Source: Paragonimus skrjabini miyazakii (taxonomy: Eukaryota; Platyhelminthes; Trematoda; Plagiorchiida; Troglotrematidae). Taken from it: a stretch of DNA of 64,000 bases. Made by a program: the position numbers and the translations under genes. Of the stretch, positions 1 through 11,925 are shown piece by piece. Within the stretch, counting starts at the first letter, position 1. Each line of letters opens with the position of its first letter. Location: NCBI GenBank assembly GCA_014338405.1, contig JTDE01001346.1, positions 32,455 through 96,454 on the forward strand. The letters run 5' to 3'. Below the pieces are notes generated by a model. That model was given only the letters and a program-made list of their open reading frames with translations. It was not told the DNA's origin and did not search any database.

Positions 1-509
1 GAATGAAGCGGCGTTTCCTCCTCGCTGAGTGTCACTCATTGGCGGTCTAGTCAGTACAGCTCTCAACCACTTCACGATGTGCTCCTGTGCCCTCGTTTTA
101 AGCACTCTTTCTGTCCTACCGACGTATGTGTTTCCGCAACTGCATGAAGTCGATAAATACAATGGCTCGTAGAAAACACAGGGATTTGCTTTTTGACCGA
201 GGGTGGTGGTAACCTAATCGTTTGTGAGAGCAGGACAGGCTTTGTTACATTATACACACATTTCAAAACGGCGCTGATAACTTTCCCGAAAGTTTTATTC
301 AGACTATCAGCTTTGAAGGGGAATTTGATGTAGAAAGCCCGTTTAGGTACTTCCACAGCTGCATTTTTTGTAGAAGTAAATTTACTCCATTTCCGAATGA
401 AACGTTTTGGGACATTGTTAGCGTGGAGTATTCCAATATAAAACTGTTTGTTCAGGTTGTAATCTATCCTGAGAGCATATTTTTCACGCCGTGTAAAACG
501 TATCCAGGC
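1..509 (-). mobile_element. Penelope-like element, 3' part of the RT/GIY-YIG ORF (truncated by window edge)
   Basis: Read on the minus strand, an open frame runs from 509 to 72 after a TAA. It contains the stretch LHANNVPKRFIRKW, then VPKRAFYIKFPF, then IPVFSTSHCIYRL. These match the region after the reverse transcriptase fingers/palm/thumb and the start of the GIY-YIG endonuclease of Penelope-like retroelements (established family pattern, matched by eye). Near 105 the frame breaks: the next frame reads RAQEHIVKWL, the expected continuation of the nuclease, down to base 1. So there is one frameshift, and the YIG part of the motif has also decayed. The catalytic RT motifs would lie above 509 but I could not follow them; the upstream part seems lost or too decayed. 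The copy is almost certainly inactive. Confidence 0.8.
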
Positions 510-3500
510 TTATGTACTCCATTTGAACTAAGCGAATAGCTTCCGGCCTCTCGTACAAGTGTGCACTTGCTTCTGGGCTTTCTCTTTTCCTCGGTACCTC
601 AGCTACTACGCTGATGAATTTTTTTCAGTTGTTTTATGGTAATCTCACATATTTAGTTGAACCTTTATCATTTTTGTGTTAACGTTTAGTTGCCTGCATT
701 TGTAAAACGAATTGTGGCTGTCTAGCTTATTGAATGCGATATAGCAATATACATTTGTTTATTACGGGTACCTTTATAGCTAAGACACTACCATTTCTCC
801 GTGGAACGTGTGAATGGTTTCGGTTTGACTGTAGTCTCATAAGCAACCTAAGTATTGAGACCATCTTTTTCTTGGTTGCAGGCAGGTTGCTTTACGACCA
901 TAAATTCCATAGGATTAATCACTTTGTCAGGGTTCGTGAGGTTATTGTATTTCTTTAGTCCTAAATGCTGTTTCTTTTGTGTGAATTTGTTGGTACTTAA
1001 CATTTTACACCTAGGCCGCTTTGTAAAAATTATAATTTAGTGTAGTAGTAGACCTCTTGGCCAGTATCCAACAGTTGTTGCGTTTTATTCTGCTTTCTCT
1101 GATTGTTTTGACTTTACCTCTTTCAAATTACTGTGTCCCGACGTAATCTCCTTCTCTGTGTGGATGTTCGCTTTTTGTGTCACTGGTTTCGTTACACATT
1201 ACCAGATATCTCCAGGATGGCTCAAGGTAATCTGATCGCACCATTGCTGTGGGATGTATGGTGTAAAAACAGCATCATCTTGGAGCTCCAACACTAGACG
1301 TAGACTTACAAACCAGGCATCTACAATTGGTCGGGTTGGTTGACGCTCAGTTTACACCATCGGATCACAGCCGCACTAAGGGTGTTCACTCTGTTTGCGT
1401 CATACATGTCTTTTCTATCGCTCCAGTGTGTCTTAACTATCGTGTCACACTCAAACATTCTGGTCTACCTGGAGTGGAAGGTCTGCCAGTGTAACTGGTA
1501 GCACTAACTCGGCAGTCTCGTGATATGTTGCGATTTCTGCTCACTGCCACACTGTGCCCGTTCTTTTCGCGAAATCTGGTGATATACAGCTTAGCTTAAC
1601 GGTGAGTCTCGGAAAATTTATATTGAGATGCACAAACACATTAACAGGAAAATTTGAGATTTGTCAGTCTCATTGCAGTTTCTAATTTCACTTTATCTCA
1701 AACACTGGCCTATGGGGGTTCGAGATTTTCACCATAGTGTATTACATCATGCGGAAGGGAAACTGATAGTTAATAGTCCATGACTTGACCCATTTATCGG
1801 CTGTTGTGAAATCTTTCCCAGAAACCCCAAAAAGCAGCATCCAAGTAGCAATAAGTGTGGTAGACATGTGGGCGTCGCTGCATTTTTGGCAACAGACGGA
1901 GATATGGGAATTTAGTCTAAAACAGTAAAAATATACAAAGCGGCTTGCAACTTAAAAATGTTTCTGTCAACATATACGTAAACAACACATTTTCGTGAAT
2001 TCCCTTAAAAGTGTTTGAAAAATGTTTTCGTTAAAAAAGCGGCCGAAATCCCGGCTCGTTTGACATTTGTGTACAGATTTTCATGTATTTTTAAACCCAA
2101 CAAACGTAAGTAAATTATAACCACAGGATATTTGAAAATTACATTCGATAGGATTTGAGGTCTTACAGTTACATTCACAACGTTCTACAGACACCATCGG
2201 TTGTCGAAACACGAATATCCCATAGGAAATTCTTTGCCATCTAGTAACTTCAGTTTTCTTTACTCACAAGTAGACAACTGCTGAAGAACTTGCATTGCAT
2301 GCGGCAACCTACATTGAGAACTTGCCGTTGTTGAACATTTCTATGAGCACTGATCGAAGTTCAAAGTTGTTGTCGTCATCTTCGGGGAAGTGCCTTTATA
2401 GGAAAAACCGTAGGATTGGGGGGACAATCCAGAACCGGAATTATGTCTTGTTATACAGATCTTGTCTTTTCTCTGGTGGATGCTATAGAAACGGACCTTG
2501 GTATAGCACTTTAAGAAGGTCCATGCTTTTGCATCCATCACTGTCTCGTTATCCAATTCATTGGGAACGCTGGACTAAACACAAGGTGTTTCTTCCATAA
2601 AACTACCAGACGTAGATATTTCCAATTTTTGTTTACTCTATGCCGCTTACAGGAAAAATGAAGAAAGAAATCTGAAGTCCGTATCACATTCTGAATATCC
2701 ATAACAAACAATGTAATATTTCCAGTATTACTCTCTCTATAGTGAGCTGCTAATTCAAGCCTTTTTCCTTTATTTGTGTGAATATCATACAGAAGAATCA
2801 CATCAAGATCTGCTAGGATCCGAATTTATTTTTACCTGTTACCGCTTCAGAACCAGCAGACTGGACTTAGATAAAAGTTATTTTCTTAAGAGCCAAACCT
2901 ATTGGCCTAGCAGATCACCCGGATGGAGAAGCGATGCTCATCACAAAGACTGCTGGATGAAGATCATCTAGAACGTGTACATACACCCTGAGGAGACAAC
3001 TCATGAATGTTCAACATTTAGTGTGTAGAAGGGAATCCGTTTCTACAAACCCTATTTAAAGGTGACCAGTTAATCAACAGTTCGACTAGTAGGCTGATGT
3101 CAGCGTTCCAACTCAATTATCCGTCAGTTCAATTTTATATCCCGCTATACATTCAGGTTTAGATTTCAAATGAAAGTAAAATCACTCGACCGGTTAATTC
3201 ATTCATCACACAATATACCAGTTTATTCGCAGTTGCATTGACGTCTACTTACGAGAAAATAGGTTGTCTGTTGCATTAACGCCTAGCTCAGCAGATTCAT
3301 AAGCGTCTGATAAACGCAGTGCCCAAAACCACACTGTTGACTGGACCGGTCAAAAAGAGCCCCAGATTCTATATCGTCACTCACATTAGGGCAACCGGCC
3401 ACCTAATTATCCGGTCATATATTTCAAGTTATATCACTCAATCCCGATCCGAACCTGCTAACGACCAGTGTAGGAGTACGAACACGATAACATGGGTAGG

Positions 3501-6237
3501 TTTTTATGTCCTGAAAATATTAACACGACCAATCTCCTTACTTTGAACTGAACATCAGAACATAGCAGAAGGGGTTAAAACCAGTTTGGATAATTCTCTG
3601 ACTGACTGATGCCATAGAAAGTTTGTTGGCTTGGCCTCAACGCAGAAATGTTAACCTCTTACGACTTGTCTTTCTTCTGATAGTCCTATTTGAGTAGAGA
3701 GCGAGCAGTATTCTGAAGTTCTTCTACGGGTGCGCTCATAACGACGTTTGACTGTTGTAAATGTAATGAATCATATGTTGTCAACGTTTTTCATATATTT
3801 GAAAAATTATTTCTCAAACAAATCGATTCATAAATGGTTAATTTCAGTGCCACGTAAACTAAGAGTTGAAGTTCGTAAGTCCTCAGCATCCCGCTCGTTC
3901 TCTTCTGTTCATGACAAGCGTCATCATCATTCATATCATCCGTGCATGTCGTTATACTTATTTTTTCCGTTATACTATTCCCCTAGTTAGTCACTGGTAT
4001 CTAAAAGCTAGGGTTATACGACATTTCGGGCGGAGGTCTGCATTCATCTTGCATCTATTTCTGCAGAGATTGATATGGTCTACACAAAAAATGTCAATGG
4101 ATACGACAAAGTAGAAACGACTAAACTGTCGGGAGTTAAAGTTTTTTATAAGCTGCAGGAAAAAAACCTGTTTTCACTTTAGGTTCACAATAACTCAAGT
4201 AACAGTTAATTACACAATTAAGTTGGCTGTTAGAAATGATATTAGTAAGCCACAGACAGAAGCAAGTTTACAGGAGACGAATGATCAAATGAGCCATGAG
4301 ACTAGTTTGGAGCACAAAAATATCGGAGCGTTCAGGTGTAAAATCTTATCTCCGTAGTAAGGCCAAAAGTGGCTTCATTGCAACCAGTGAAACGCAACGA
4401 AAATCACGTGGATAATTTACCAAATGTCAACTGAGGCTTACTGTAATCTAGTCACCTGAGCTATTGCTCTGATATATCGCCCTAAATACAATTCACAGGA
4501 TGCCAGCCCTATCCGCAAAGAACTTGGCGAAAACCTTCTTCAATCCAATTGCTAAACCGTTAGGATTGCAATTCGGACGTGTAAAGAGCTGTACAGTTAT
4601 TCAAGGCTAATAGGTTTGTAAACGAAAAGAAAACCAAAACATGTGTGGTGTTTTAAACTTACTAATATCAGTTTGGTGACAGAAAGAATGAAAACATAGC
4701 GTAACACTCTTTCGCGACTCACTCCCATGTGTAGTATTTACCGGCTAGCCGAGATCTGGCGTCAACTGTGGGACCATAACAAAAGGTGAGGTGAACAGAC
4801 TGGTCACGCAACTCTCTAATGAACAGTACACCGTTAGGAAGCCGCTATCCTTTGCAGTTTTTGTGCATACACCCCGTGCTGGTTGACAAACATTGAAATT
4901 GGTAATTTCATTCAACACAAATCATTGCATATTTAGCTGAATTCAGCGGGAGACCGTCTGACCGCGCATGTGTATACGTCCGCGTACACTCACCGAAAAG
5001 TGGCTTACGATGGCTAACTGACTGTTTGCAAAGACTGGAGTCATCTTATGGAATTGAAGCGCTTTTCGGTGTCTAGATTACAAGTCGTTAGCACTCACGC
5101 TTTACTGCGGTGTACATACGAACACTAGCGACATGAATGTATCGTGTTGTGTCCATGTGAAAGGTCTAGTCTTTGTCCGTGTAAATTCTTCAAACCGCTG
5201 AGGTTGGTTGATTCTCAGCTGTGCGGTCTTCCTGACCGTCGACATTAATTTCAAAGTCCATCGCATGAAAAACGTTGAATCCCAATGATTGCAATGAAAG
5301 GCATAGTTATGTTTGAAGATCGGCTACCAACCTCAAATTATGGACACTAACCGACCGATATTTTGTTGGCCCGACTCATCTTCTGTCATGTGAGCACTGT
5401 AGGATACGGTTACTTTCAGAATTGCACTATAAATCAGTTTGGGGTTAGGAATGCAGTCATTTAAATATCCGATCCGTGTTAATCGATGTTAACATGGCAA
5501 GGAGACAGCAAAATGAACATTTAATATGGCTTTTCAGAGTAAGTTTTTTGTTTGTTATCAAGTGCCATCCATTTCTTTCAGGGAAGCTGTTGTATGGGTT
5601 ACTTGTAGTTTTATTAAAGCTTTAAATTGAGAATTATTGTGAAGTGTTGCTTTGTAAGTAAGCCTTAGGTGTTCTTGGAAGCAGATGTTTATAGTGCTGC
5701 AAAACTTGCCCTCCAGTTTAACATTTTCGTCCATCTTGCTGGAGCTTCAAAGGCCCATGAATTACTAAGCTAATAATCAGAAAGTTATATCGGTCACAAA
5801 ATCTAATCAAATGTACTACACTCAGTGTTTCCACAGTTTAGTAGTACATTACACCCGGCTACTAAATGTCCGCTAAAGCTGCATAAAAATGCGATGCCAG
5901 GGTATACAGATGTGTTCTGTACATGTTACTCCGGTTCTTACTTAGTATATATTCGTAAATGTACATTGAACATTTCATATATGGCAGTCTTGATCGACAA
6001 TTTTCCCGTATTTTCCACTGTTCTTTTGCCCAAAGATCATTTCCTAAATAAGTGGACATATTTTTGACCAACTGCGTTTACCTACCGCTCTAGCTGTTGA
6101 AAGCGCAACAAGTGAACAAAAGTATTCATGCAGTTTTTGCCAAATTTTCAATAGAGCCCTCAGCGTTATCGTCCTACTGCAATCGGTGTACACCGTCGAT
6201 TTTCGTTTCCCCAGCAGCGTTGTCTACGTCGTCTTAC
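510..6237. other. No supported gene; 3' side of the RGS3-like gene
   Basis: Apart from the Penelope remnant to its left, I see no exon here that I can support. The host gene is transcribed leftwards, so its later exons (including an RGS domain) could fall here, but none of the minus-strand open frames (for example around 2341-2556, 2538-2801 and 5862-6071) shows RGS-domain signatures. Composition is AT-rich and stop-dense. Confidence 0.4.
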
Positions 6238-6352
6238 TGTTCTTTGGTTGAGATCGTGGAATTGCTTTTGAGCCAATGGAGATGGAATTGACGACAAGTA
6301 GCTTTTGCTGGTTGGATGATGCACTATGCACGTCGACTGATCTTCTGCTTTG
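6238..6352 (-). CDS. rgs3: RGS3-like gene, exon with the PDZ C-terminal strand (candidate)
   Basis: This is a 115-nt candidate exon directly downstream of the PDZ exon. The acceptor is tatccag|C at 6353/6352 and the donor is ACA|GTAAGA at 6238/6237. It starts by supplying the single base needed to complete the codon left by the PDZ exon (AG|C, Ser) and ends in phase 0. The joined reading VVRLF-S-KAEDQSTCIV puts a beta-strand-like segment where the last PDZ strand should follow the second helix. After that it is Ser/Pro-rich. The acceptor has a poor pyrimidine tract, which is the main doubt. The intron before it would be 157 bp. Confidence 0.55.
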
Positions 6353-6509
6353 CTGGATACGTATTGTCCAGATGGCAAATGGTTAATTCGGAATGTTTGC
6401 ATGTAAATATTAACAACTATTCAGTTGCCCAATTGATCTTGTAACACCATACAAAATTCTCTTCATTCAGACATGGTGCATCAAGTAAAACGATCTGAAC
6501 AATGCGTAC
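6353..6509 (-). other. Short intron of the RGS3-like gene (157 bp)
   Basis: Interval between the PDZ exon donor (CAG|GTACGC) and the candidate next acceptor (tatccag). It is one of two short introns in a gene whose other introns exceed 11 kb. Confidence 0.5.
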
Positions 6510-6697
6510 CTGAAAAGGCGAACGACACTGTCCGCAGTAGACCGCGATACGTTCATACGATCCACTGCCACGATTGTGTCCCCGGCTTTCACACCGCATT
6601 GATTAGCCGGTGAACCTTGTTCTACGTGACTCACGTAAACAGGGCTATCTCCAGCTAACGTAAATCCGAAACCCTTTGGGCCGCGTTGAAGCAAAAA
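6510..6697 (-). CDS. rgs3: RGS3-like gene, PDZ-domain exon
   Basis: This 188-nt exon encodes most of a PDZ domain. It opens FLLQRGPKGFGFTLAGDSPV, in which GFGF is the carboxylate-binding loop. It continues with a strand, then SPANQCGVKAGDTIVAVD (the G-(L/V)-xx-GD-I segment typical of PDZ folds), and ends in the second helix, DSVVRLF. The acceptor is strong: a long pyrimidine tract ending in ccaactag. The donor is CAG|GTACGC. The exon starts in phase 0 and ends in phase 2. PDZ domains bind C-terminal or internal peptides of partners; in RGS3 this domain links the protein to membrane partners (family knowledge). It follows the C2/linker exon in a compatible phase, which supports an RGS3-type order. 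PDZ alone would also fit other scaffold proteins; the C2 exons upstream decide the call. Confidence 0.9.
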
Positions 6698-7140
6698 CTA
6701 GTTGGAGACAAAGTAGAAGCGAAGCAAAAAAGCAATTAGTCAACATTGCAAATCAGGTGAGTTTTTGGTTTAATTAAATCCACAGGACAAAAGATTGTTA
6801 CGAGTGGATTGTATCTGCCAGTAAATGAAAGGATCTTGACTGCCTGATTTAAACCAACCAATGATTTGGACAAATTGTGCTGTGGAGTCAAGACATTTGG
6901 GTTCTGATCGTTTAAAAGGAGTACAATGATCCTTGTGTATAGCTTGTAACTTGTCTGTATGTTGCATTGAACATACGTTTACTCAGTACACGATTTCTGA
7001 TAATTTCCGTTGGTTACTCTCAATTCAGTAATTCCACTCCGGATGAATTTAACAGATGGAGATAATCAGAACCTGATCACTACTCGCAAGCAAAAGTGGT
7101 TGAGCGTTCACATATGATAATTCGGTCGTGCCTAACGTGA

Positions 7141-7345
7141 GGTCAACGGCGTAGTGGTAAACACGGTTGCCTCATGAACAGTATGTCCGTGGTTCAAGTC
7201 CCGGCAGTGGCGATGATATGCACTATTGATGAGCTCTAATGAGAGCGAAACTGAAGTCTAGTGCTTCTTTTCGAAATGGGCCGGCTGGAAAGTCTATGGG
7301 GATGCGACAGCTGCGATCAATTGTGAGTGATGTTCAACTTGAAAC
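7141..7345 (+). mobile_element. tRNA-headed SINE with hammerhead motif, copy 1
   Basis: A tRNA-like head has an A-box-like segment (TAGTGGTAAACACGG, 7152-7166) and a perfect B box GGTTCAAGTCC (7191-7201), the internal RNA polymerase III promoter. A hammerhead-ribozyme fold follows 18 bases later, then a body ending around gttcaacttgaaac. The second copy near 50.65-50.86 kb aligns over the same order of parts, so this is a dispersed family. The layout resembles the Sm-alpha SINEs of schistosomes (known family); the sequence itself is not claimed to be Sm-alpha. It lies antisense in a host intron. The ends are approximate, being set by where the two copies stop aligning. Confidence 0.75.
7220..7264 (+). 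ncRNA. Hammerhead ribozyme, decayed core (copy 1)
   Basis: Stem I is GCACTA (7220-7225) with TAGTGC (7259-7264), six perfect pairs. The core reads TTGATGA (7226-7232) where CTGATGA is required. Stem II is GCTC/GAGC closed by TAATGA, followed by GAAA (7247-7250). A two-base-pair stem III (A-C/G-T, loop TGAA) follows, then the cleavage site after C7258. All elements of a type I hammerhead are present and in order. The only core fault is T for the invariant C3, which in known hammerheads abolishes cleavage, so this copy is probably inactive. Confidence 0.75.
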
Positions 7346-7926
7346 TAACCAGAATCATTCACAAAGAATGTACAGAGAACTAACAGCTCATAAGACAATC
7401 GCATAGGTTTTTGAAGTGAAGAGTTGCTGGTTTAGAGCTCGTCTAGAGCCGATGAAATCAAAGAAGACGGAAAGTGGTCATGGATTGTCAGTATTATGAA
7501 ACAATACAATCACTATTTTGAGCTTTTTTATTGTTTGCTAGAGCAAACTGACAATTCGAAATGGATCATGTTCGTATTCATTACAGGGTTGTGAGAAATC
7601 CACAGTAATCTTGACCCGCTATTAAATTGGATGAATACATTCCATCACGGGTTCATAAACTGTACTGGCAACAGCCACAACGACTGAACTACTAACCAGG
7701 ACTACGGCGGCTATGTTGCATTACTAATGTATAATCGGTTCAGTTCAGAGCGTTTCAGGTGTTAATCACCCGTGAGAGACACGAACAAATAAAATTTGTT
7801 TCACGACCTTAACGCTTGCCTAACAAACCAATATTCCTGTGAGTAGCTCTCGTGGCGGAGCACTCAAGAAATTTGTGGTATAACCTGCTTATTGTATGGA
7901 GCTTCTAATATGTAACGCTGATAGAA

Positions 7927-7990
7927 TTGGTGGCTTGGTTAAGTAGGATGCGGTGCGTAACATAACAGTTGCACATTCGAATCCTATTTA
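7927..7990 (+). repeat. tRNA-like SINE head
   Basis: The segment tggcttggttaagtagg (7931-7947) resembles an A box. CATTCGAATCC (7974-7984) matches the B box except for its first two bases. The spacing is that of a tRNA. It does not fold into a full tRNA, so it is read as the head of a tRNA-derived SINE of a different family from the hammerhead copies. The rest of the element was not delimited. Confidence 0.4.
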
Positions 7991-9844
7991 GAGTAATGAA
8001 CCAGAGGACAAAGCTAAATACTGATGTGGAACTTCGGGATAAGATGGAGTGTCATTGAAGCTGTACATCTAAAAGTCAACATTTACTCCTTCCTGTTTAT
8101 AAAGTGTAAACCGAAGATGAACGCCAGTGCCAAATGGATAACAAATTTTGTACGTTGCTGTGGGCAATCACGGAGAGACACTTACAATTGTGTCTATTTT
8201 TTGGTAATACTTTACTGGTTGAGATATAATTTAGCTGATATGTTGTTGCTAGTTGGTGAATAACAGCTAGGACAAACTTCGGTTCACTAGAGTCTATTTG
8301 AATAGTATATGAAGCCTGGCGTGAACTTAGATTCTCAGGCGCATATTTTCAGGATTCTGAACAAAAGGTAGAATACAGTTGTGTCTGTAACGTTACCAGG
8401 TGGTTCGTGCGTCTTCACAACGGTCCTATCGTCTTGAACTACGTGGCTGGACAGATCTATCAAACCATATCTGTCTTCCTTGGTGAATCTTCGAACTACC
8501 GCGTTGTCGCAGCTTTTTGCTGGGTTTATTGAGCACCCTGGACGAATGGATTTCATTCGAAGAGCGTATGAACCGAATCACAACTGGCTACCGACCCTAA
8601 TGGATCTGGTTTTTTTTGAACTATACTCCAAGTGAGGCAACTGAGACATGTCCTGCACTCTCAACTGTGAGCCTATAAGTATATATTAGGTATGAATTTT
8701 TTTTATACTCCTGTTGTAAATCTTTGGCCGGGGGGTCTGCTGTCGGCTTTGCTCCCATGTTACATTTGGCAGCACCAAATCAATCAGCCTAGGTTTCCCT
8801 GTTTTGTTGAATAACTTCATTTCATTACCCCTAATCTCATTTCCTCACACGAGGTAAAGAATTACCTCAGCTACTACTCTCGATGAAATTCACAACTAGA
8901 AAGAGATTTTACCAAACACCAAGGCGGTAACTTTCCTTGACGGACAAAGATCCCTATTCTTCTCCCGAACATCACTTGGGCGTCCCACCTTAATTGGTTG
9001 AAAGCTTAAACAAACAAGTCAGCAGGCAGCCGCTGCATCTACTTTGGGGATCCTCGTTATCAGTATCTGATGTCTTGCTGAAACACGACCTGGAGTTCCT
9101 GGTTTAGTGGTGCAACTTCAGTCTCCGTCAACCGCTTCATCACAGGTGCACAATGCTTACTTGTCTGTAGATCTTGCCGCTCAAGCGACTGACCAAACCA
9201 GAGCTGAAATCGCTCCAAACGTGGGCACAGAGAGGGTGCTGTTTCACTGTACAACTGTCAAAAGCCGTTTGTGCGATGTTAGACTTGAAGGTATGACAAA
9301 AGCCTCGAAAGGCACCAACGAAAAACGATGCCGGATGCTGCTGCGACATACGCTTCCATACATTGTATCTCAGAAGTAGTCAGAGATCATTATCACCAAC
9401 TCGTTAACATTTTGCACACGGCGCGGCGCAGAAGCACTGTTGTACCAACTAGAGACTTGAATACGTAGGTTGGCAGGTTGAGCACCGGCAAACGTGACTG
9501 ACGTGGTCTGCAATCTTACGGTGGGGGAGGCCGCTTCATCGTCGAACAGAAATCCACGTACGTAATCTGACGAAGACACAAACGCACTGCGCGGACCGGA
9601 GCATGTTTGCTTCCAGCTTTAAACTTCAATCATCAAGCGACGTTAAAGCATATCGAACATATATACTGCATGCTGTGTATAAGTGTGGTACTGCTGCGTA
9701 TGATACTACTGCCCACTCCACCGCAAAACAATGGGTCTCATGCGGTCGCTGGAGCTCTGTGAACTCCACCGAAACATTCCATCCAGCAGAGAGTACAGTT
9801 CAGCCTGCGTGGCCACTAACTTGGGAATCTAGAATCTACTACGG

Positions 9845-10295
9845 ATGAGTTGTCAGGACTGGTGGACACAGCGCTTTATTGAGATGGAACAAACTGTTAC
9901 CAGGGTATCCCTAAATCTCTTCCAGCTAATTCAAACAACTGATAGCAGGGAGCCAGGTGTGAGCGAGTTAATCTGCAAAGCCAATGGTGAGCCTATTCAT
10001 AACTTGCAACGGCGCTTAAGGCGGTGGGATGAATACTTCCAACAGCAGTTCAACTAGCTGTCCGTGTGACTGACCATGACTTCGGGCTTTACTTATGCTC
10101 ACTGGTCATTTGAGGTTTGTCAGATCTCGGAAACAGAAGTCTTTACACCCGGTCAATTGCTTGAACTCCCCCGTTCATAGAGAAGGCCAATATTTGCTGA
10201 TTTTTTAGACACCAGAGAGGCTTCAATTCAGTTGTCAAAGCTGTACTCTGTGTTCATCTGTTTAGATGGGGTGTGCCGGAGAAGTGCACGAAAAT
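9845..10295 (+). mobile_element. LINE fragment (linker and reverse-transcriptase pieces)
   Basis: A 70-codon open frame (9845-10054) contains LFQLIQTTDSREPGVSELIC and then HNLQRRLRRWDEYFQQQFN. This is the conserved linker found between endonuclease and reverse transcriptase in flatworm non-LTR elements. A second piece, near 10214-10295, reads RGFNSVVKAVLCVHLFRWGV and continues PEKC, matching the palm segment around RT motif A. There the catalytic aspartate is replaced (FNSV for FDSV). About 150 bases between the two pieces have lost the early RT motifs. It belongs to the same broad family as the copy at 56.3-59.3 kb. Dead fragment. Confidence 0.75.
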
Positions 10296-11354
10296 CCAGA
10301 AATCAGACCCCGGGCAAGATTAGGGCTTATGACAGCGTATCACCTACCCTTAGCATCCCGGCTATGTAGTAGAGGAGATATTCGAGTATGCTCCGATAGA
10401 CTGCCGGTATGAGGGTATGAATTTGTTCCCGGGCATTCGAATTTGAGATACAGAGCGTTCGAAGTACATGGCTATAATCTGTTAGGGTTTACAGAAACCC
10501 CAGAACATTTTGGACAGATTAGATGCTTCAGTTCTTCAGTGCGGTATGGTCTCTGTGGGGGACTGAGTGTACAGTGCTACTTTAACGGCGGTCTCATTGT
10601 ATGGATCTAAGAGCTAGTCCATCCGCTAGCAGGATGCTTATGGAATATTCATCTTCCACCATCAGTTTCTCCGAAGCATTAGCGGCTTGCAGTGAAACAC
10701 GATGATGAGGTACACTGACGTGTCTCTGGGAGGGATAGACTCTGATGACCTCTGCGTAAGCTTATCTCATCCCACAGGTTACACTGACTTGGTCAGATCT
10801 TATGGAGACCAATCAGTGATCGCCGTACGATGCCTTGTTTGTAACTGTTGCGTCAGGCTGAAAGCTACAACCTCATGGCCAGCATACGACTTGGGTTCAA
10901 GTTATGTAGACAGTCATGTTAGACATTGCCTCAGTGGGGTGTTTCCGTCTTACTGGCTGCAGTTCAAAGTCCAACGAACACCTCTGCTTGAGATGGGTGT
11001 CTAATATGACGAAACTTTGTGTGCATCGGTGTAATTTTTTAACTCCCAACATTTTTCTCCTTCTTGACCTTACAGGATGCACTTAACAATCCTCTCATAT
11101 TGTGACTTCTCTTTTCCTCCTGTGGTAATTACATGTTAAGTATAACTATATATTTTCCTGCGTGCCACTTGTTCTGACAACTGGCAAGTTCATCACAACA
11201 ACGTAGTCTTGGATTGGTATAATCTCCTAGTGATATTCGTTTTACTTGACGAACGGACAAATAGAAGCAATCCACCATATACATTGAAAATTTGAGACGG
11301 TTCGCTTCCTTAATGAACTTGAATGAAACAATGAAAAGACGCAATTCATGTGAT

Positions 11355-11925
11355 GTTCTCCGGAGTAAAATTTCATACATGCTGATCACACATGGACATG
11401 TGACTAATTTTAAACGAGTCAAAATTCCACAGAGTGGAATTCATGGCTTAAGGGATTAAACAAACAGACACCAAAAATGAAAAGTCAAAACTGTGAAAAT
11501 GTCGACTACCAGAGTAGCCGCAGATTCAACACAAATTGTTTTTGAACACACTGTGACGATAAATGGTCAAAGCCTCAACAAACTGGAGTATGCGTTTCTG
11601 GTTGCTCCGAAAGATCACTGGGAACGCGTCAGAAACTTTGACTATGTATCCTGTTTGTATTATGTGCCTTGCAATGAAAGATGTGGGATGCCGTCCCTCG
11701 GTATCTATACAGGTTCATGGCGTTTCTAACTGCGTCTCCAGTCATTTGTGTTGACACTGCGGCTACCCTGGTAGTCGACATTTTCACAATTTTGATTTTT
11801 CATTCTTGGTGTCTGTTCGTTTAATCCCTTAAGCCATGACTTCCACTCTGTGGAATTTTGACGCGTTTAAAATTAGTTACATGTCCATGTGTGATTAGAA
11901 TGTATGAAGTGTTACTCCGGAGAAC
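11355..11925. repeat. Gap-free 182-bp inverted repeat with 207-bp loop
   Basis: Arm 11355-11536 is the reverse complement of 11744-11925, with about 14 mismatches in 182 bases and no gaps (counted by eye, about 92%). Shared landmarks are gttctccggagtaa, acacatggacatgt, ggcttaagggattaaac and gaaaatgtcgactacca. Beyond the outer edge similarity continues weakly for a few bases. The spacer 11537-11743 is unique within the window as far as I can see. It could be a foldback-type transposon or two head-to-head copies of one repeat. Transcribed with the host gene, it would form a long hairpin. A 78-codon frame (11493-11729) runs through the inner left arm and loop but shows no known domain. Confidence 0.85.

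Noticed and set aside
8335..8556. Minus-strand frame with coding-like composition (KEDRYGLIDLSSHVVQDDR)
   Set aside because: Considered as an extra linker exon, but the acceptors and donors do not give a phase-neutral exon.
9370..9579. Minus-strand open frame opposite the LINE fragment
   Set aside because: Probably a shadow frame in GC-richer repeat DNA; no domain recognised.
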